A stretch of DNA of 64,000 nt from Prosapia bicincta. Its lineage: Eukaryota; Arthropoda; Insecta; Hemiptera; Cercopidae. The stretch lies in assembly GCA_036971475.1 (NCBI GenBank), contig JBAIZL010000005.1, forward strand, positions 170,165,386 through 170,229,385, written 5' to 3'. Positions within the stretch are counted from its first letter, which is position 1. The number at the start of each line of letters is the position of its first letter. Below are positions 35,036 through 46,858 of this stretch, piece after piece. The position numbers were made by a program, and so were the translations under genes. The notes under the pieces are model-generated. The model was not told where the DNA came from and searched no databases. It was given only the letters and a program-made list of their open reading frames with translations.

Positions 35036-38000
35036 ACTATTTTATAAATAACTCACAGGAAAGTTGACTTTGGTCGGAGGAACAGTCTCTATACAGTCTT
35101 GGACCTGTGTTATTCATGACCTTTTTTTGAAAATTCCTGGGATTCTGTCAATAAGATCGTAAAATCAAGTTGTCATATTTGGGATAGTAGAAGTCTCCTG
35201 AGTGTTTGTATTGGTTGATAGTCTCCTAGGCTTTGCAGACGTATTAGTTTCGTTTTAGATTTCAGATATTCCTCCACATCTGATATGCTGACCTGAAAAA
35301 GTTAAAGACGTAGGAGAACCAGACAAAAATTAATCTAGACAACTATCCTAGCTGAATATGTCCTTGACATGCTGATCGAGGTTAAATATGATTAGTGTAT
35401 CTAGACTCATGTCTGTCTAGAGTGAGCTGATAAATTCACTTGTACTGTTATGATTCCATGGGGAAGAGTTCTTCACTTCACTTTACATTGATACAGCTGT
35501 TGTATATCTGGTTTCGTACGTTTTTCCATAAAGGTCCTCTGCTGGAATTTCCAATTTTTATTTTCTGAATAATAGTTTGTAATGTTCCAACGATAAATTT
35601 GTCATTACTAAAAACGTTTGGAAAGATTGTGCTGTCGAGCACACAACCCTCGCCCTTTCACTGGACCCTCTCTCTGCACCAAATGAAGCTACGAATAGCA
35701 TTTCCCCTCACATCCTTATAGTTATGAGGGTCATAATTGTAGAATTTATAGTTATAAGACATATTTAGGGGGTGTATTCACCTTCTAATTCGTACTAGAA
35801 ATTTTAATTGGATTAGGGAAAAGAGTTGATTTCGAATCGACAAGTGACGAAAGGTTCAAAATGCACCGGTTTAAAGATTGAAATAAACCGGTTGAATAAA
35901 CATATCTTTATTTGTAGATGTGTTTTAAAAAATCTAAATTTAAAAGTATACAATAAAGAAATATAAAATCAAATAAATTTAGATACTTTTTTATGTATTT
36001 GACCGGATTTTTAATTCCATTGTTTTAGGTTGAATACAAAAGTAATAGGGACTATGTTTATATAACAAATATCATAAACTAAACTTAGGAACAATGTTTA
36101 AAACCATAGTTGATTATTATATTTTTTTATTGGCTCAAAGAATTTATAAGGGTTAGTTGGGTTTCTAAATTATTTGACACTGAATCACTAATGTCTACAT
36201 ATTGATTCGTACGAGACTTTGTCAACTATATATCCTGTCGATATACTTAGATCGTTTATATTTATACACAAACACACTAAAGTAGCACACATAATATACA
36301 CTAAATTATATTCAGAAAAATTATAAATACATTATCGAAAAAATCATAATACCCTTACTTATTTCTTCTCAACAATTATAATACATTTATTAAATTATTA
36401 TTTGTATTTTCACAAAAGAATATTCAGAACCATAAATATAGGAATAGGCCTAAATGTTTGTGATTTTAAAGAAAACTTTTCTATGAATAGAGTTTATCTG
36501 GCGCTCCTTATAACCAATGTTCAATCGAAATTTGAAATTTGAAGTCACAACTGCAAACGGGAAATATTCAACTCTTGTAAAAGTTTTACCCTTTACAAAA
36601 TACATCGACAACGAGTGTATTTCACAGTAATTTCATGCTTCATTTTTACACCCAACTAACACTTTAATTCAAAGTAATTCCCTAAACATGTTTTAGGTCA
36701 AAAAAGATAAAATCTTTAAAAAAAATTTCCGCTCGATTTTAATAATATATTAAGACTACTTTCCTTCTGATTTTCTTTACAAAGTTTATTTTAAGTGAAC
36801 TGATTCTAAACTTACTCTAATTTTAAAATAAAAGATGCTGTTTCTAGGTCCAAGTTAAACGAGGTAGTAGAAAATGAATAACCTATGTTTTGGGTCACTT
36901 AGAGATCTATGTAAAAATTTGTTTCTAATGTATCTAAGTTTTCTTTCATTTGGTATTTTAATTTACAAACATTTTTTTCATTTTATAACAGAGTAGATGC
37001 CTTTTTTCATATCTGTAACTACGTTTTCATTTATTCACCAGGCTACCACGCGTGTCTTTCTATTTTATACAGTACGTATTATCTGAATTTTCGCTTTTCA
37101 TGGAAACCGTGGTTCACATTATCTGTGATAATAGTTGTTATACGATATTTTATTTTCAGAATTTATTACTTATCTATACTTTCAATTTGAAACAAATACA
37201 AATATTATAAGTATATATATTTTTCCATTACTTGTACATATTTCCATATATATATTTCCAATATATATTTTCCATTTTATAACAAATACATTAATCTTTA
37301 TAGGTATGTTTTTATACAAAAAGTTTGTATTAGTTTGTTTTTCTTAATTCTACGTTGTAAAAACAATTGCATTTACCAATGTAACCGTATGCATTTTAAC
37401 AGTAGCCTATATAAACGTAATCATATATGAAATATTTTATATAAAACCTAACTTTAAAAGGAAATGATTTAAAGGTTTATGTATAGTGTCTACTCTGAGA
37501 AAGCCCTTTCAGATATAAAGCTAAAAGTCAAAATTTGATGGAAAAAGGAAGGAATATCTCTTTGAGGGTGGATGAGTGATATGAAGTTCCTGCCAATTAA
37601 TCGTAAAGAAATGTACTACTTCTTTAGAATTTTTTTAGAAAATTCCATAGTCGTGTTTTGCAGATCAAAAGCTATGTGTGTGATCTAACTAGGCTAATTG
37701 TGTAAGCAAAATAATGGTAAAGGGTTACTAAGCCTTTTCCTTAAAACCCCATTAATTTCAATTAACATAAGTGTGATTAAGAGATTAATAACTTCATTCA
37801 ATATTATTACATGTAGAAATTTAATGTTGATGTCCTTTTTAAAAACCAACCATCGCTATCATTTGTTATTATATTCATCATATTTAAATTACCTTTCACC
37901 TTTTAGTCGTGGGACATTATTTTTAAATATTATTTATCATGCTTCAAATGCAAATAGTTGTTTTTATAAAGTGCATACAACGAGATAAACGCCTTCATAT

Positions 38001-38384
38001 TGCAAGTTTACTGCGCACTTTTCGATTAAGGGCACTTGAAAAGATTACATTTGAAACGATTTGAATAATAAACAAGAAAGGGTCTTGAATTTTCATAAGG
38101 AGCGCTTCCGTGCTAAAACAAAATTGGATTTATTTCCTATAGAAGGAATTTCGCTCGAGGAAACTACGTACAAATATTATTTCTACACGTGTTATTGTTG
38201 TAAACGTAAAATACTCGTTCTCATTATAATATCGTATAAAATTTACTAGTTGCAACTGCTGCTTCTTATTTATTATAATAAAATGAAATCAAATATTCAC
38301 TGGTAAATATTTTTTATTTACTTAGTTTAAATACTACATTATAAATATGATTTAAATACCAATACATTGTATGATAAAATCACA
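35036..38384. other. Long non-coding stretch
   Basis: The piece at 35,040-35,760 is less AT-rich. On the minus strand it gives broken peptide such as SDVEEYLKSKTKLIRLQS, which I could not assign; it may be an old transposon. The rest, 35,770-38,384, is AT-rich with no exon or repeat recognised. Confidence 0.4.
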
Positions 38385-39165
38385 ATAGTTTTTCTTAGTA
38401 AACAATGTTTTTTGTGTAAATATTTTCATATTTGTTTACTTTCACTTGTGTGCTTCGGTTTTCTATTTGAATGTTCAATGTATCGAGGCGCTCTTGTCTA
38501 CTAACAGCTATATCTAACTGTCCACGACTGAGTGCTGGGTTTCCCAATTTGATAACTTTTTTAAAGATTCCCCTTGAGCTTTGTTTTTGTCATTTCAAAA
38601 CTTAGCGACACTGGAAATTGGATTCTAACGAATGAAAAGAGCGTATTTTTATCTGTTCTTAGTCTTTTTCTTAGGTGAAATACTGTTTGACCTTTGTTTT
38701 TACGAATAACTATTTCCAAGTAGCACATAATGATTTTTTAAACATAGATTTCACAATTAGTCCTATTTCATTTACCAGTCAGAAAGAAATATTCATATTT
38801 CTGATTAACATAACTGTAACTCCAATCTTTATTTCGAACTTGTTTGAAGGCACTCCAGGTGGTGTTCTTCAGTTTAAATAACCAAGTGGTAAGTTTATCC
38901 TTGATGATATTATAGAGTCTATAGTTAAGTAAGATCTTTCTATTCCAGAAATCATGTTAAGAACTTGAGTTTTGAGTTCTTACAGTCGTCGTTGAAAGGA
39001 CAGATAATTGCATTTGTTGGTATTGCATCAATATTTTCATTATTGGAATCATTTCCATAAACATGAGTAACTATGGAGTTGTCACGTATAAAATCTTGAG
39101 AGATCCTAATTAAACCTTTACCTATATTAGTACCTAGTTAGTCTATTATCTAATTGTAGTAATCA
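38385..39165 (-). pseudogene. Helitron RepHel remnant (C-terminal Pif1-type helicase)
   Basis: The minus strand, reading from 39,165 to 38,385 through several frames, gives the ordered hallmark blocks of a Helitron Pif1-like helicase: IGKGLIRISQDFI, AIICPFNDDC (family: AILAPkNddV), PPGVPSNKFEIKIGV, then MLIRNMN, GLIVKS, RIQFPVSLSFEMT with TK and G (family: R.QFPV.l.faMTinkaQGQ), LGNPALSRGQLDIAVSR and a C-terminal YTKNIVY. Helitron helicases unwind DNA during rolling-circle transposition. At least three frameshifts or stops interrupt it. The Rep domain and the Walker A and B motifs are missing: the sequence stops where the mariner begins at about 39,183. No Helitron 3' hairpin end was located. 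Confidence 0.85.
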
Positions 39166-39182
39166 TTCAAAACAAAACGAGT

Positions 39183-40375
39183 AGGGTGAAAAGTTCCCGG
39201 CCTGACACAGAGATGACAACCTAATGAGTGAAAACTTATCTTTCCTTCCTGCGTCTACGTGTCATTCGTTCGTATGATAAGCTTTAACTTGTTCGCTCAA
39301 ATATTTTGGATACAGATTTTGTTTAGTAGACATCTTACGTATTTGTCGTTAAAATGGATAAATTTGAATATCGTGCGGTGATAAAAGTTTTAGATTGGGA
39401 TAGATTAAGCCCTAACAAAATTCATTCGAACTTGACAAAAGTGTACGAGAACTCTGCTCCTTCAATGTCAAGAGTTAAAGAGTGGGCATCTGAATTTAAA
39501 CGTGGCCGTGCGTCGCTGGAAGGTGACGCACGTGAAGGACGGCCAAAAACTGCAACCACACCGGAAACTATCGAAAAGGTGAACGATATCGTGTTGGACG
39601 ATAGGAAAGTAACAGTGCTTGAGATAGCTGAGGCTGTGGGGATATCAGAAGAAAGGGTGCGACACATCTTGCACGAAGAGTTGTCTATTCGAAAGCAAAT
39701 TCACAAACGACATTCACAGCAATGTCTGGAGCGATCCGACTTATTTTGTGCGGCGATTTGTCACCATAAATGAGTCATGGGTCCACCACTACATGCTTGA
39801 AACTAAACATCAGTCTAAACAGTGGGTTGAAACGCTAATGAAAGTGAAGTCGATTGGAATTGATGGAAACGTCATGGCCAGTGTGTTTTGGGATGCCAAA
39901 GGGATCTTGTTAATGGATTATCTTGCAAAAGGCAGAACGATTATGAGTGAATATTATTCCTAGATTTCTCACCAGCTGGCTGTCAAAATTCCCGAGAAGT
40001 GGCCTGGCTTGAAGAAGAAAAAAATCATCTTTCATGAAGAAAACGCACCTAATAACAAATGTGTGTTGACAATGGAAAAATTGCGAGATGTATGGTTCGA
40101 TTCCCCCTATTCTCTTCATTTGGCACACTCAGACCTCCATCTCTTCCCAAACCTGGAAAAATTGGTTTCTGAAAAACGCTTCGTGTCCAATGAAGACGTT
40201 GACAGGGCCTTAAATAAATATTTTAACAGCCTTCCAGACTCTCACTTCCGGGAAGGATTACTGATGTTGGAGAAACGCTGGACCAAGTGTGTTGATGTCA
40301 AGGGAGGTTACGTAGAAAAATAAATTTGTTCACTCAATCCTAGTATATGAACAGCAGGCCAATATTTCAAGATTT
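39183..40375 (+). mobile_element. mariner element, irritans-like, inactive
   Basis: A single-ORF Tc1/mariner transposon. The left end begins near 39,183 after a TA ('gagTAgggtgaaaagttccc' and on). The right end near 40,354-40,372 ('caggccaatatttcaag') is an eroded inverted copy of the left inner end ('aaagttcccggcctg'). The element sits directly against the Helitron remnant, which suggests it inserted into or beside it. Length is close to the usual 1.3 kb, less an internal deletion. Confidence 0.85.
39354..40323 (+). pseudogene. mariner transposase pseudogene
   Basis: The start ATG at 39,354 opens MDKFEYRAVIKVLDWD, with the two N-terminal helix-turn-helix regions (VKEWASEFKRGRASLEGD, then VGISEERVRHILHEEL). 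After SIRK about 20 residues (the WVPRLL segment) are deleted and a frameshift follows near 39,750. The catalytic half continues in the +1 frame. Where the family has a DETW-type motif it reads NESWVHHY, so the first catalytic Asp is Asn. A TAG at 39,961 interrupts after EYYS. The second Asp, normally in HQDNAP, is Glu (HEENAP). The third, in HSDLHLFPN, is kept. It ends with RWTKCVDVKGGYVEK and a stop at 40,321. With two of three catalytic aspartates lost, it is dead beyond its frame defects. Confidence 0.95.
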
Positions 40376-41392
40376 CAATTAAAAAGAAATTTGAAAATAA
40401 ATAAATAAGCAATCAAATCACCATCTGGTATATTTATTAATCTGACGTGTAGGGCTTACTTGTTAATAAACATACTGTAATTATTTATTACATATCAAAA
40501 TAATTGGATCTATCAAGGCCACTGGGGCGGACCCCTGTTAATGTTTGACATGTCTGATAGTTTTCCCACCGTCTTTAGCCCTCAAACTATAAAATGAATC
40601 TAATAAGTCTATCTTATCTTGTTCCTTGCTCGAAAAATTTCTTGGGGACCGTGTTTAAATCGGTTTGAAGTTTTTCACCAACCAACCGAAATGTACTTTA
40701 ACGTCCTATCTTATTTATATTGAAACGCAAAATTCTGGAAAATGTTACTTCTTGAAATCGTCTACTTTTATCTACACATGGGGTCTTAAAGAGCTGCTTA
40801 GCCGTCACTCAGTCTCGTATGTAGATGGGTAAGAGAGTTTTGATGAAATTAATTAGACCAAAGTAAATAACATTAACATCTCCAGTTACTGGAAACAGCG
40901 AAACAATACGCTTTCTTGAATTAAGACAGATATTAGTCCTAACCCAGAAAAGCTAGTGGTAAATTGAATGTTTAGTAATTCACTTCAATTTTATTTCGTA
41001 CTTTACATTGGCTTTTTGACAATTCATCCATAGTAAATATTGTGAAAATATTAGGCTGTTTGATACAAGTATTTCAGCATTTGACCATTATTTCACAACT
41101 TGTCTTATTTTACAGTTTTTAAGCAAGAATTATTTTGAATCAACTGTTCATTGACTGAAAGAAATAATTTATAATACAATGGTTTTCATTGTATTTCTTT
41201 TTAGATCAAGCCCAGTTTTTAACGAGGGGAGACAATTTGTGTTTTTACATTTTAAAATCGACACATTTCATTTGTTTCTAAACAGAATATCCTCGTTTTA
41301 AACATCGCCTTTTCAATTCATACAAAAAGTTATTCAAAGTTGAAATATAAAATAAAAAAATTTAAATTGGATGTACAAATTTGGCAATTACA

Positions 41393-41399
<7 letters not shown>
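40376..41399. other. Non-coding stretch right of the mariner
   Basis: I searched here for the missing Helitron helicase N-terminal half and did not find it. Nothing else was recognised. Confidence 0.45.
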
Positions 41400-41478
<79 letters not shown>

Positions 41479-41502
41479 CCACACACACACATATATATAG
41501 GG
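41400..41502. repeat. (AC)n microsatellite
   Basis: About 37 AC units, then imperfect CACA/ATAT. Confidence 0.95.
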
Positions 41503-42424
41503 AGCAAGAAAGAGAGCGAGATGATAATCAATACTATTATAAAATTTATAAAAATGGTAACGGTTGTGTTGACCATAAACATAATGATAGAACCTATTAC
41601 AATGTAATATAATACAGACAATTTTTATTATGTTTAGGAATTTGAAGAAAATGTTTTTTGTTAACTCCAAAAACTGTAGTTTTGAAGTTACATTTGATTC
41701 AATGGTATACCCTTTTGACTGAAATGTAAAATATATTTAAACAAATAATTTGTAAAAACAGAAGTAAAGTAATCGTAGCTACTCACTAATATTTCTCCGC
41801 CAATAATCTTTTCGTTTGTGTAATATAAAGTAATATTTAGTATAAGTTAAGCAGTCTACATACTCTTCGGTCTTGTATTCAACTGAACTGAACGCAGAAA
41901 GAAAAAAAAACTATATTAAATGGGAGCGAAAGAGACAAACGACTCTGTCTTGAATCTATCGCCATTATTCATTGTAGAATCTGCCATCATAAATTCAAGA
42001 GACGCCATTTGCTTCCTGCATATCATTGTGAAGTGTGAGGCATGAGGAAGGTGCCTGACAGTCTGCCACTTCGTCACGTTTTCCGCAAGTTTAAATAAGG
42101 GATAAAATAGCATGCTTCAATGCAGCCTTACACCGGTGGAAATCGTCCAGAATAGAAGTTTGATTACAGAACTTTAACGCATGACTTTGGGTAACATGAT
42201 ATCCTCTTATATTTAGGCTAATGCTTTCTGTTGCATCCTATACTTTTCCTTGTTTGTCATAGACCAACTGATTTTCTATAATGATTGATACATTGTTATA
42301 TGAGATACTCCATCATCAGAGTAAAATACATGTTGAGTATCAATGTTGTTTAAGATGTGTAATATATTTAATTTCTTATTTATCCCTGTAATAATTTAAT
42401 AAAATTTTTGTCAATTCGTAGTCT
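41503..42424. other. Non-coding stretch with a weak minus-strand frame
   Basis: The minus frame 41,916-42,113 (65 codons, ending FKTESFVSFAPI) has a balanced composition but no recognisable family, start context or splice site. It could be a terminal exon or chance. Confidence 0.3.
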
Positions 42425-43115
42425 AATCGTAAACACTAATGAACAACGCATAAATCTATTGCACCAATAGAATACACAAAAGTCGATTACACTAATGCGA
42501 TTACATATAAATCGAATACACTAATGTGATCACGCATACATTATTGACACTAATGGATTAAACATAAATCGAATACACTAATGAATTACACGTAAATCGA
42601 TTACACTAATGGGTTACAAACAAATAGAATAAACTAAGGGATTATACGTAAATGTATTATACTAATGGATTACACATGTTTCGTTTACACTAATTAAGTA
42701 TAAATCGATTAAACTAATGCGATTAAATACAAATATGTAGAACTAATGCTATTACACTAACGATTTTACACTTAAATTTTACACGCATAAATTAAGTACA
42801 CTAATAGATTAAATATAAATCGATTATACTAATGAATTACACATAAACCGATTACACTAATGAGTTACACATAAATCAAATACACTAAAAGATTAAACGC
42901 AAATTGATTATACTAATGCGTTACATTTAAATCGATTACGCTTATGCGATTAGGCATAAATCGATTACACTAATTCGATTACACACAAATTGGTTAAACA
43001 AATGTGATTATAATCATGTTGCTATACATAAAGCATGCAACGATTAAGATAATGCGAGTATAGGTAAATCTATTAAAGTGATGCTATGGCGATTTTTCTA
43101 ATCGATTACACTAAT
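42425..43115. repeat. Degenerate 28-29 bp minisatellite ('cgattacactaatg' family)
   Basis: The unit approximates 'aatcgattacactaatg' plus 'cgattacacata' and recurs about 22-24 times over roughly 690 bp with substitutions and indels. The two halves of the unit resemble each other (gattacact and gattacaca), so the array probably grew from a ~14 bp motif. Stops are frequent and no reading frame is kept. Confidence 0.85.
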
Positions 43116-44160
43116 TGGCATTGCTGAGTTAAATTTAAATTTATTCTGTTTACTGTACTTGGAGAAGTTTATGAATAAATATATTTTAATTAAAACAAAA
43201 TGTTCACTAAAAACTTATGAATTATTAAAATGTTTATTGTCCGCAATAAAAATACCAATATTAATAATATTATTATTAACATTGTCAATATAAAAGTAAA
43301 ATTCCAAATTATGTTTTAAATAGACACTTTAAGTTTGTCGTAGCTAGAGTTCTATAACAAAGTCATCAATATCAGTAATTATAACTAACCTAATTATATT
43401 TGTCACTATGTTGAACTATTAAAATTTGTGTTTGGTATACTTATACTCATTGAGGATGATGAATTTACTATCGAAACGCGTTTAAAAGGATAAATTGTCT
43501 ATTCGTAATTATCTAACTAATTAAGCCCACTTATGCTGACAAGCTCCTATTAAACTTGAGTGAATCAAAACGTTTAAAGAATTCAGTGTTAGAATAATCT
43601 TTTTAAGTAAAAACAATACTGCTCATTCGGCATAAACCTTACATCTGTGAGTGGGAGCGTAAATCAAAGTAATTTAGAAGCAATGCAGCGTTGCTCAGGC
43701 GATTGTCGTATCAGAAATGAGTTACTGCTCCGAAGTAATTTCCCGTTTTCAATATTTAGCTGTTAACACTTCCATGACAGTTATTTGTTCTTTCACGGCC
43801 GTAAATCAGTGAATATTCTGAGTCCCGGAGCCAAATTCGGAAAGGATTTATTGCCCAATATTGACTGTAATTGGTGAATCTAAAGACAATGATAAATTGT
43901 TGCTTTGGCGTTATACACTGTATATGTTGAGAGGAAAAAGGTTAGAAAATAAAATCAATTTTTAACATTTATGAAATATCCGGTTCGAAATACTGGTGGC
44001 CTCCAGATGTTGTAATACCTTGCTAGATACAAAATATCAAACAGTATGCGTTCAACTTTCTGTATTCAACAGCATTACAAACAAAAATTAAACCGATTGG
44101 AAAAAACCAATGGAATACAACTATACACTTTAACATACATAAATATATCAATACTTAGCA
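43116..44160. other. Non-coding stretch
   Basis: The segment 43,600-43,930 is compositionally balanced and non-repetitive, with no coding signal. It is a reasonable place to test for conserved non-coding sequence. Confidence 0.4.
43450..43480 (+). ncRNA. Hammerhead-like motif, isolated
   Basis: TTGAGGA, T, GATG, loop, TATC, GAAA, CGCG. This has the same order as the PLE-end motifs, including the single extra base, but the first C is T and the stem is only 4 bp. No PLE protein is adjacent. Probably a worn PLE end. Confidence 0.3.
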
Positions 44161-44893
44161 GAAGTAGCACTTACGTTTTGGCAAAATGAGGACGGCCGTT
44201 CCGGGATCAACTCTGTATCTTAGTTTCATTTCAGACTTTAAGCATAGGTTGATAGTAAGAGTTGTAATAAGTTGATAGCTAAACACTTCTTCCGAAATGG
44301 CCGTGTTCATTTAGACAGTTAGTAAGGGCTAGTACAAATAGGTATTTATACAACAAAATTTGTTAAAATGAGTAAATGTAAGGTAGTAGCTGAAGATAAT
44401 GGTGAAATCGTATGAAACAAAACATCTACAATTTTAATATGTACCAACACTCTATAGTAGTACATACCTTTTCTCCAAAAGAGGGCAGGCGTTTCGGATT
44501 CAACTATTTTCTATCATGAATTCGACTGTAACTCATAAGTTGATTCTGATAGGTATAATGAGTCGATATTGAGACAGTTCTCGCAAAACTGCCGTCCTCG
44601 CTTAGACAGAAAGTAAGTTGTACTTTAGGCAAGTGTGTTATGTAAACAAGTACCTTAAGTTGAATATGGAATCAAATAATAAGAAACAAAATTAATTATA
44701 GGCTACTCCTTACCTATAAGTAAACACCTCTCTAAAATTGCACTTACAATTTGTCTAAATAATGGCGGCCTTATCGTAATAGCCTATGTGACTAATTATT
44801 AATTACGATCAGAAGCCTATGAGAGTCCAAATTACAGTCCAAATTGAGAATATGTCTTGGGCGTCCTCATTTAGACAAAACTAAGTGCGCTTA
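44160..44893. repeat. Three diverged palindromic units in tandem (~285 bp spacing)
   Basis: Units lie at about 44,167-44,329, 44,459-44,624 and 44,740-44,890. Each begins with a form of 'gcacttacnntttgtctaaa' plus 'tgaggacggcc' and ends with its reverse complement. In unit 3 the left arm 'gcacttacaatttgtctaaa' pairs with the right arm 'atttagacaaaactaagtgc' over about 30 bp. The middles contain 'aagttgat' and 'gttgatag' type words. Terminal inverted repeats around 150-165 bp cores suggest a MITE or foldback element that was later multiplied in tandem. Confidence 0.7.
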
Positions 44894-45670
44894 TAGGAAA
44901 ATGTTTACATAAACAAATTAGGTTTTGGCACGCAGGGGAGTGCCGACAGATGTGAAAACGTTTATAGCGTCTGCAGATATTTTGAATTGAGAAAAGAATT
45001 TAAGTTTGTGTAGTGAGAAATTGTCTAAGCATTTGTAATAATACTCGCCTAAAGATTTTTTCATTTCAAAATTTTTTTTAAAAATACATATCTTATTGTT
45101 GTCGTTACATAAAACTATTTGTATTGAGATTTATCAAAATATAAATATATATTATATTTATTAACTGATCAAAACTATTTAATAATAACCTTTATCCATA
45201 ACAATGCAATATATAATTTAACATAACATACGTGTTTGAAAGAGCTGTTTTACAACGTAAAGTATAAGAAAATCCGCTGTTATCTGAAATCATATGTTAT
45301 CATTTAATTTATTTTGAGGTCAATCATAACGTAACCTGACGCAATTAGTCTGACGGGAACTAAATTGATGTAAAATTGTATGTTTTTGTCCATCCATAAA
45401 TTTTTTATTTTTTCTTCACTATATACGTTTTCATTTGATAAATATATTTTAAAGTTTATAAATGTAATACTAGTTCGGGTTGACGATGTTACTTAATAAT
45501 TTGTAATATTTTATACACGTTAATTATGTTGACGTGCAAACAATTTGGGTTTGGATGACAACAAATAAATTGTAACCTTGATGCTGTTTAAACACGCATT
45601 AGCTTGCCTATGCGATTAGCTTACTGTTCAGTAGAAGGTAGGCTTAGTTGTTCAAGGGACACTGTAATTA
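44894..45670. other. Non-coding AT-rich stretch
   Basis: Nothing recognised on either strand. Confidence 0.5.
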
Positions 45671-46460
45671 TCCTCCTGTATTACCCTCTGGAAAATACCT
45701 CAGTCCCAAATATGCGATGCAAGACACCTAACGTTCGGTGAAAGAGATTTCCTCCTGTATTACCCTCTTGAAAATACCTCAGTCCCAAATATGCGATGCA
45801 AGACACCTAACGTTCGGTGAAAGAGACTTCCTCCTGTATTACCCTCTTGAAAATACCTCAGTCCCAAATATGCGATGCAAGACACCTAACGTTCGGTGAA
45901 AGAGACTTCCTCCTGTATTACCCTCTTGAAAATACCTCAGTCCCAAATATGCGATGCAAGACACCTAACGTTCGGTGAAAGAGACTTCCTCCTGTATTAC
46001 CCTCTGGAAAATACCTCAGTCTCAAATATGCGATGCAAGACACCTAACGTTCGGTAAAAGAGACTTCCTCCTGTATTACCCTCTTGAAAATACCTCAGTC
46101 CCAAATGTGCGATGCAAGACACCTAACGTTCAGTGAAAGAGACTTCCTCCTGTATTACCCTCTTGAAAATACCTCAGTCCCAAATATGCGATGCAAGACA
46201 CCTAACGTTCGGTGAAAGAGACTTCCTCCTGTATTACCCTCTTGAAAATACCTCAGTCCCAAATATGCGATGCAAGACACCTAACGTTCGGTGAAAGAGA
46301 CTTCCTCCTGTATTACCCTCTTGAAAATACCTCAGTCCCAAATATGCGATGCAAGACACCTAACGTTCGGTGAAAGAGACTTCCTCCTGTATTACCCTCT
46401 TGAAAATACCTCAGTCCCAAATGTGCGATGCAAGACACCTAACGTTCAGTGAAAGAGACT
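45671..46460. repeat. 79 bp tandem repeat, exactly ten copies
   Basis: Ten copies of a 79 bp unit start at 45,671, 45,750, 45,829, 45,908, 45,987, 46,066, 46,145, 46,224, 46,303 and 46,382. Most copies are identical. Copies 1 and 5 share 'ctctgg' for 'ctcttg'; copies 6 and 10 share 'atgtgcg' and 'gttcagt'; copy 5 also has 'gtctcaa' and 'ggtaaaag'. Since 79 is not a multiple of three and no frame stays open, it is not coding. High identity indicates recent expansion or ongoing homogenisation. Confidence 0.98.
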
Positions 46461-46811
46461 TGTGTTCCATATATTAACGACACAAAATGGAAAGATTTTC
46501 CAAGCACTTTAGCATCAGGACGGATTTCAAAGTAAGTAGTTAATAAATGCATGTGTAAATAGTGAATAACATTTTGGCTAATGGATCGGATCTTGTCTTG
46601 ATTGGAAGAAGGACGAATATCTGAGATTTTTGCAAATAAAAGGTAAAGTCAGCAAGAGGTACTTTAAACGTATACGAAAAATAATATACACATTTAGATC
46701 ATCTTACACGCGAAATTATTTAAATTATAGTAATAAATAAGAAAATTATTTTCTTACCAAATACTAAAAACTTTTACAAGAAGATTTATAAAGTTAGCCA
46801 AAAAAATCAGA

Positions 46812-46858
<47 letters not shown>

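Noticed and set aside
35200..35420. ORF1-like protein of a non-LTR element on the minus strand
   Set aside because: A stretch such as SDVEEYLKSKTKLIRLQS has the right flavour, but flanking residues do not continue the family pattern. Too weak to call.
38675..38881. 68-codon plus-strand open frame
   Set aside because: It is the antisense shadow of the minus-strand Helitron helicase remnant.
45671..46460. CRISPR-like array
   Set aside because: The 79 bp units are contiguous and nearly identical, with no unique spacers, in a eukaryotic context. It is a tandem satellite.
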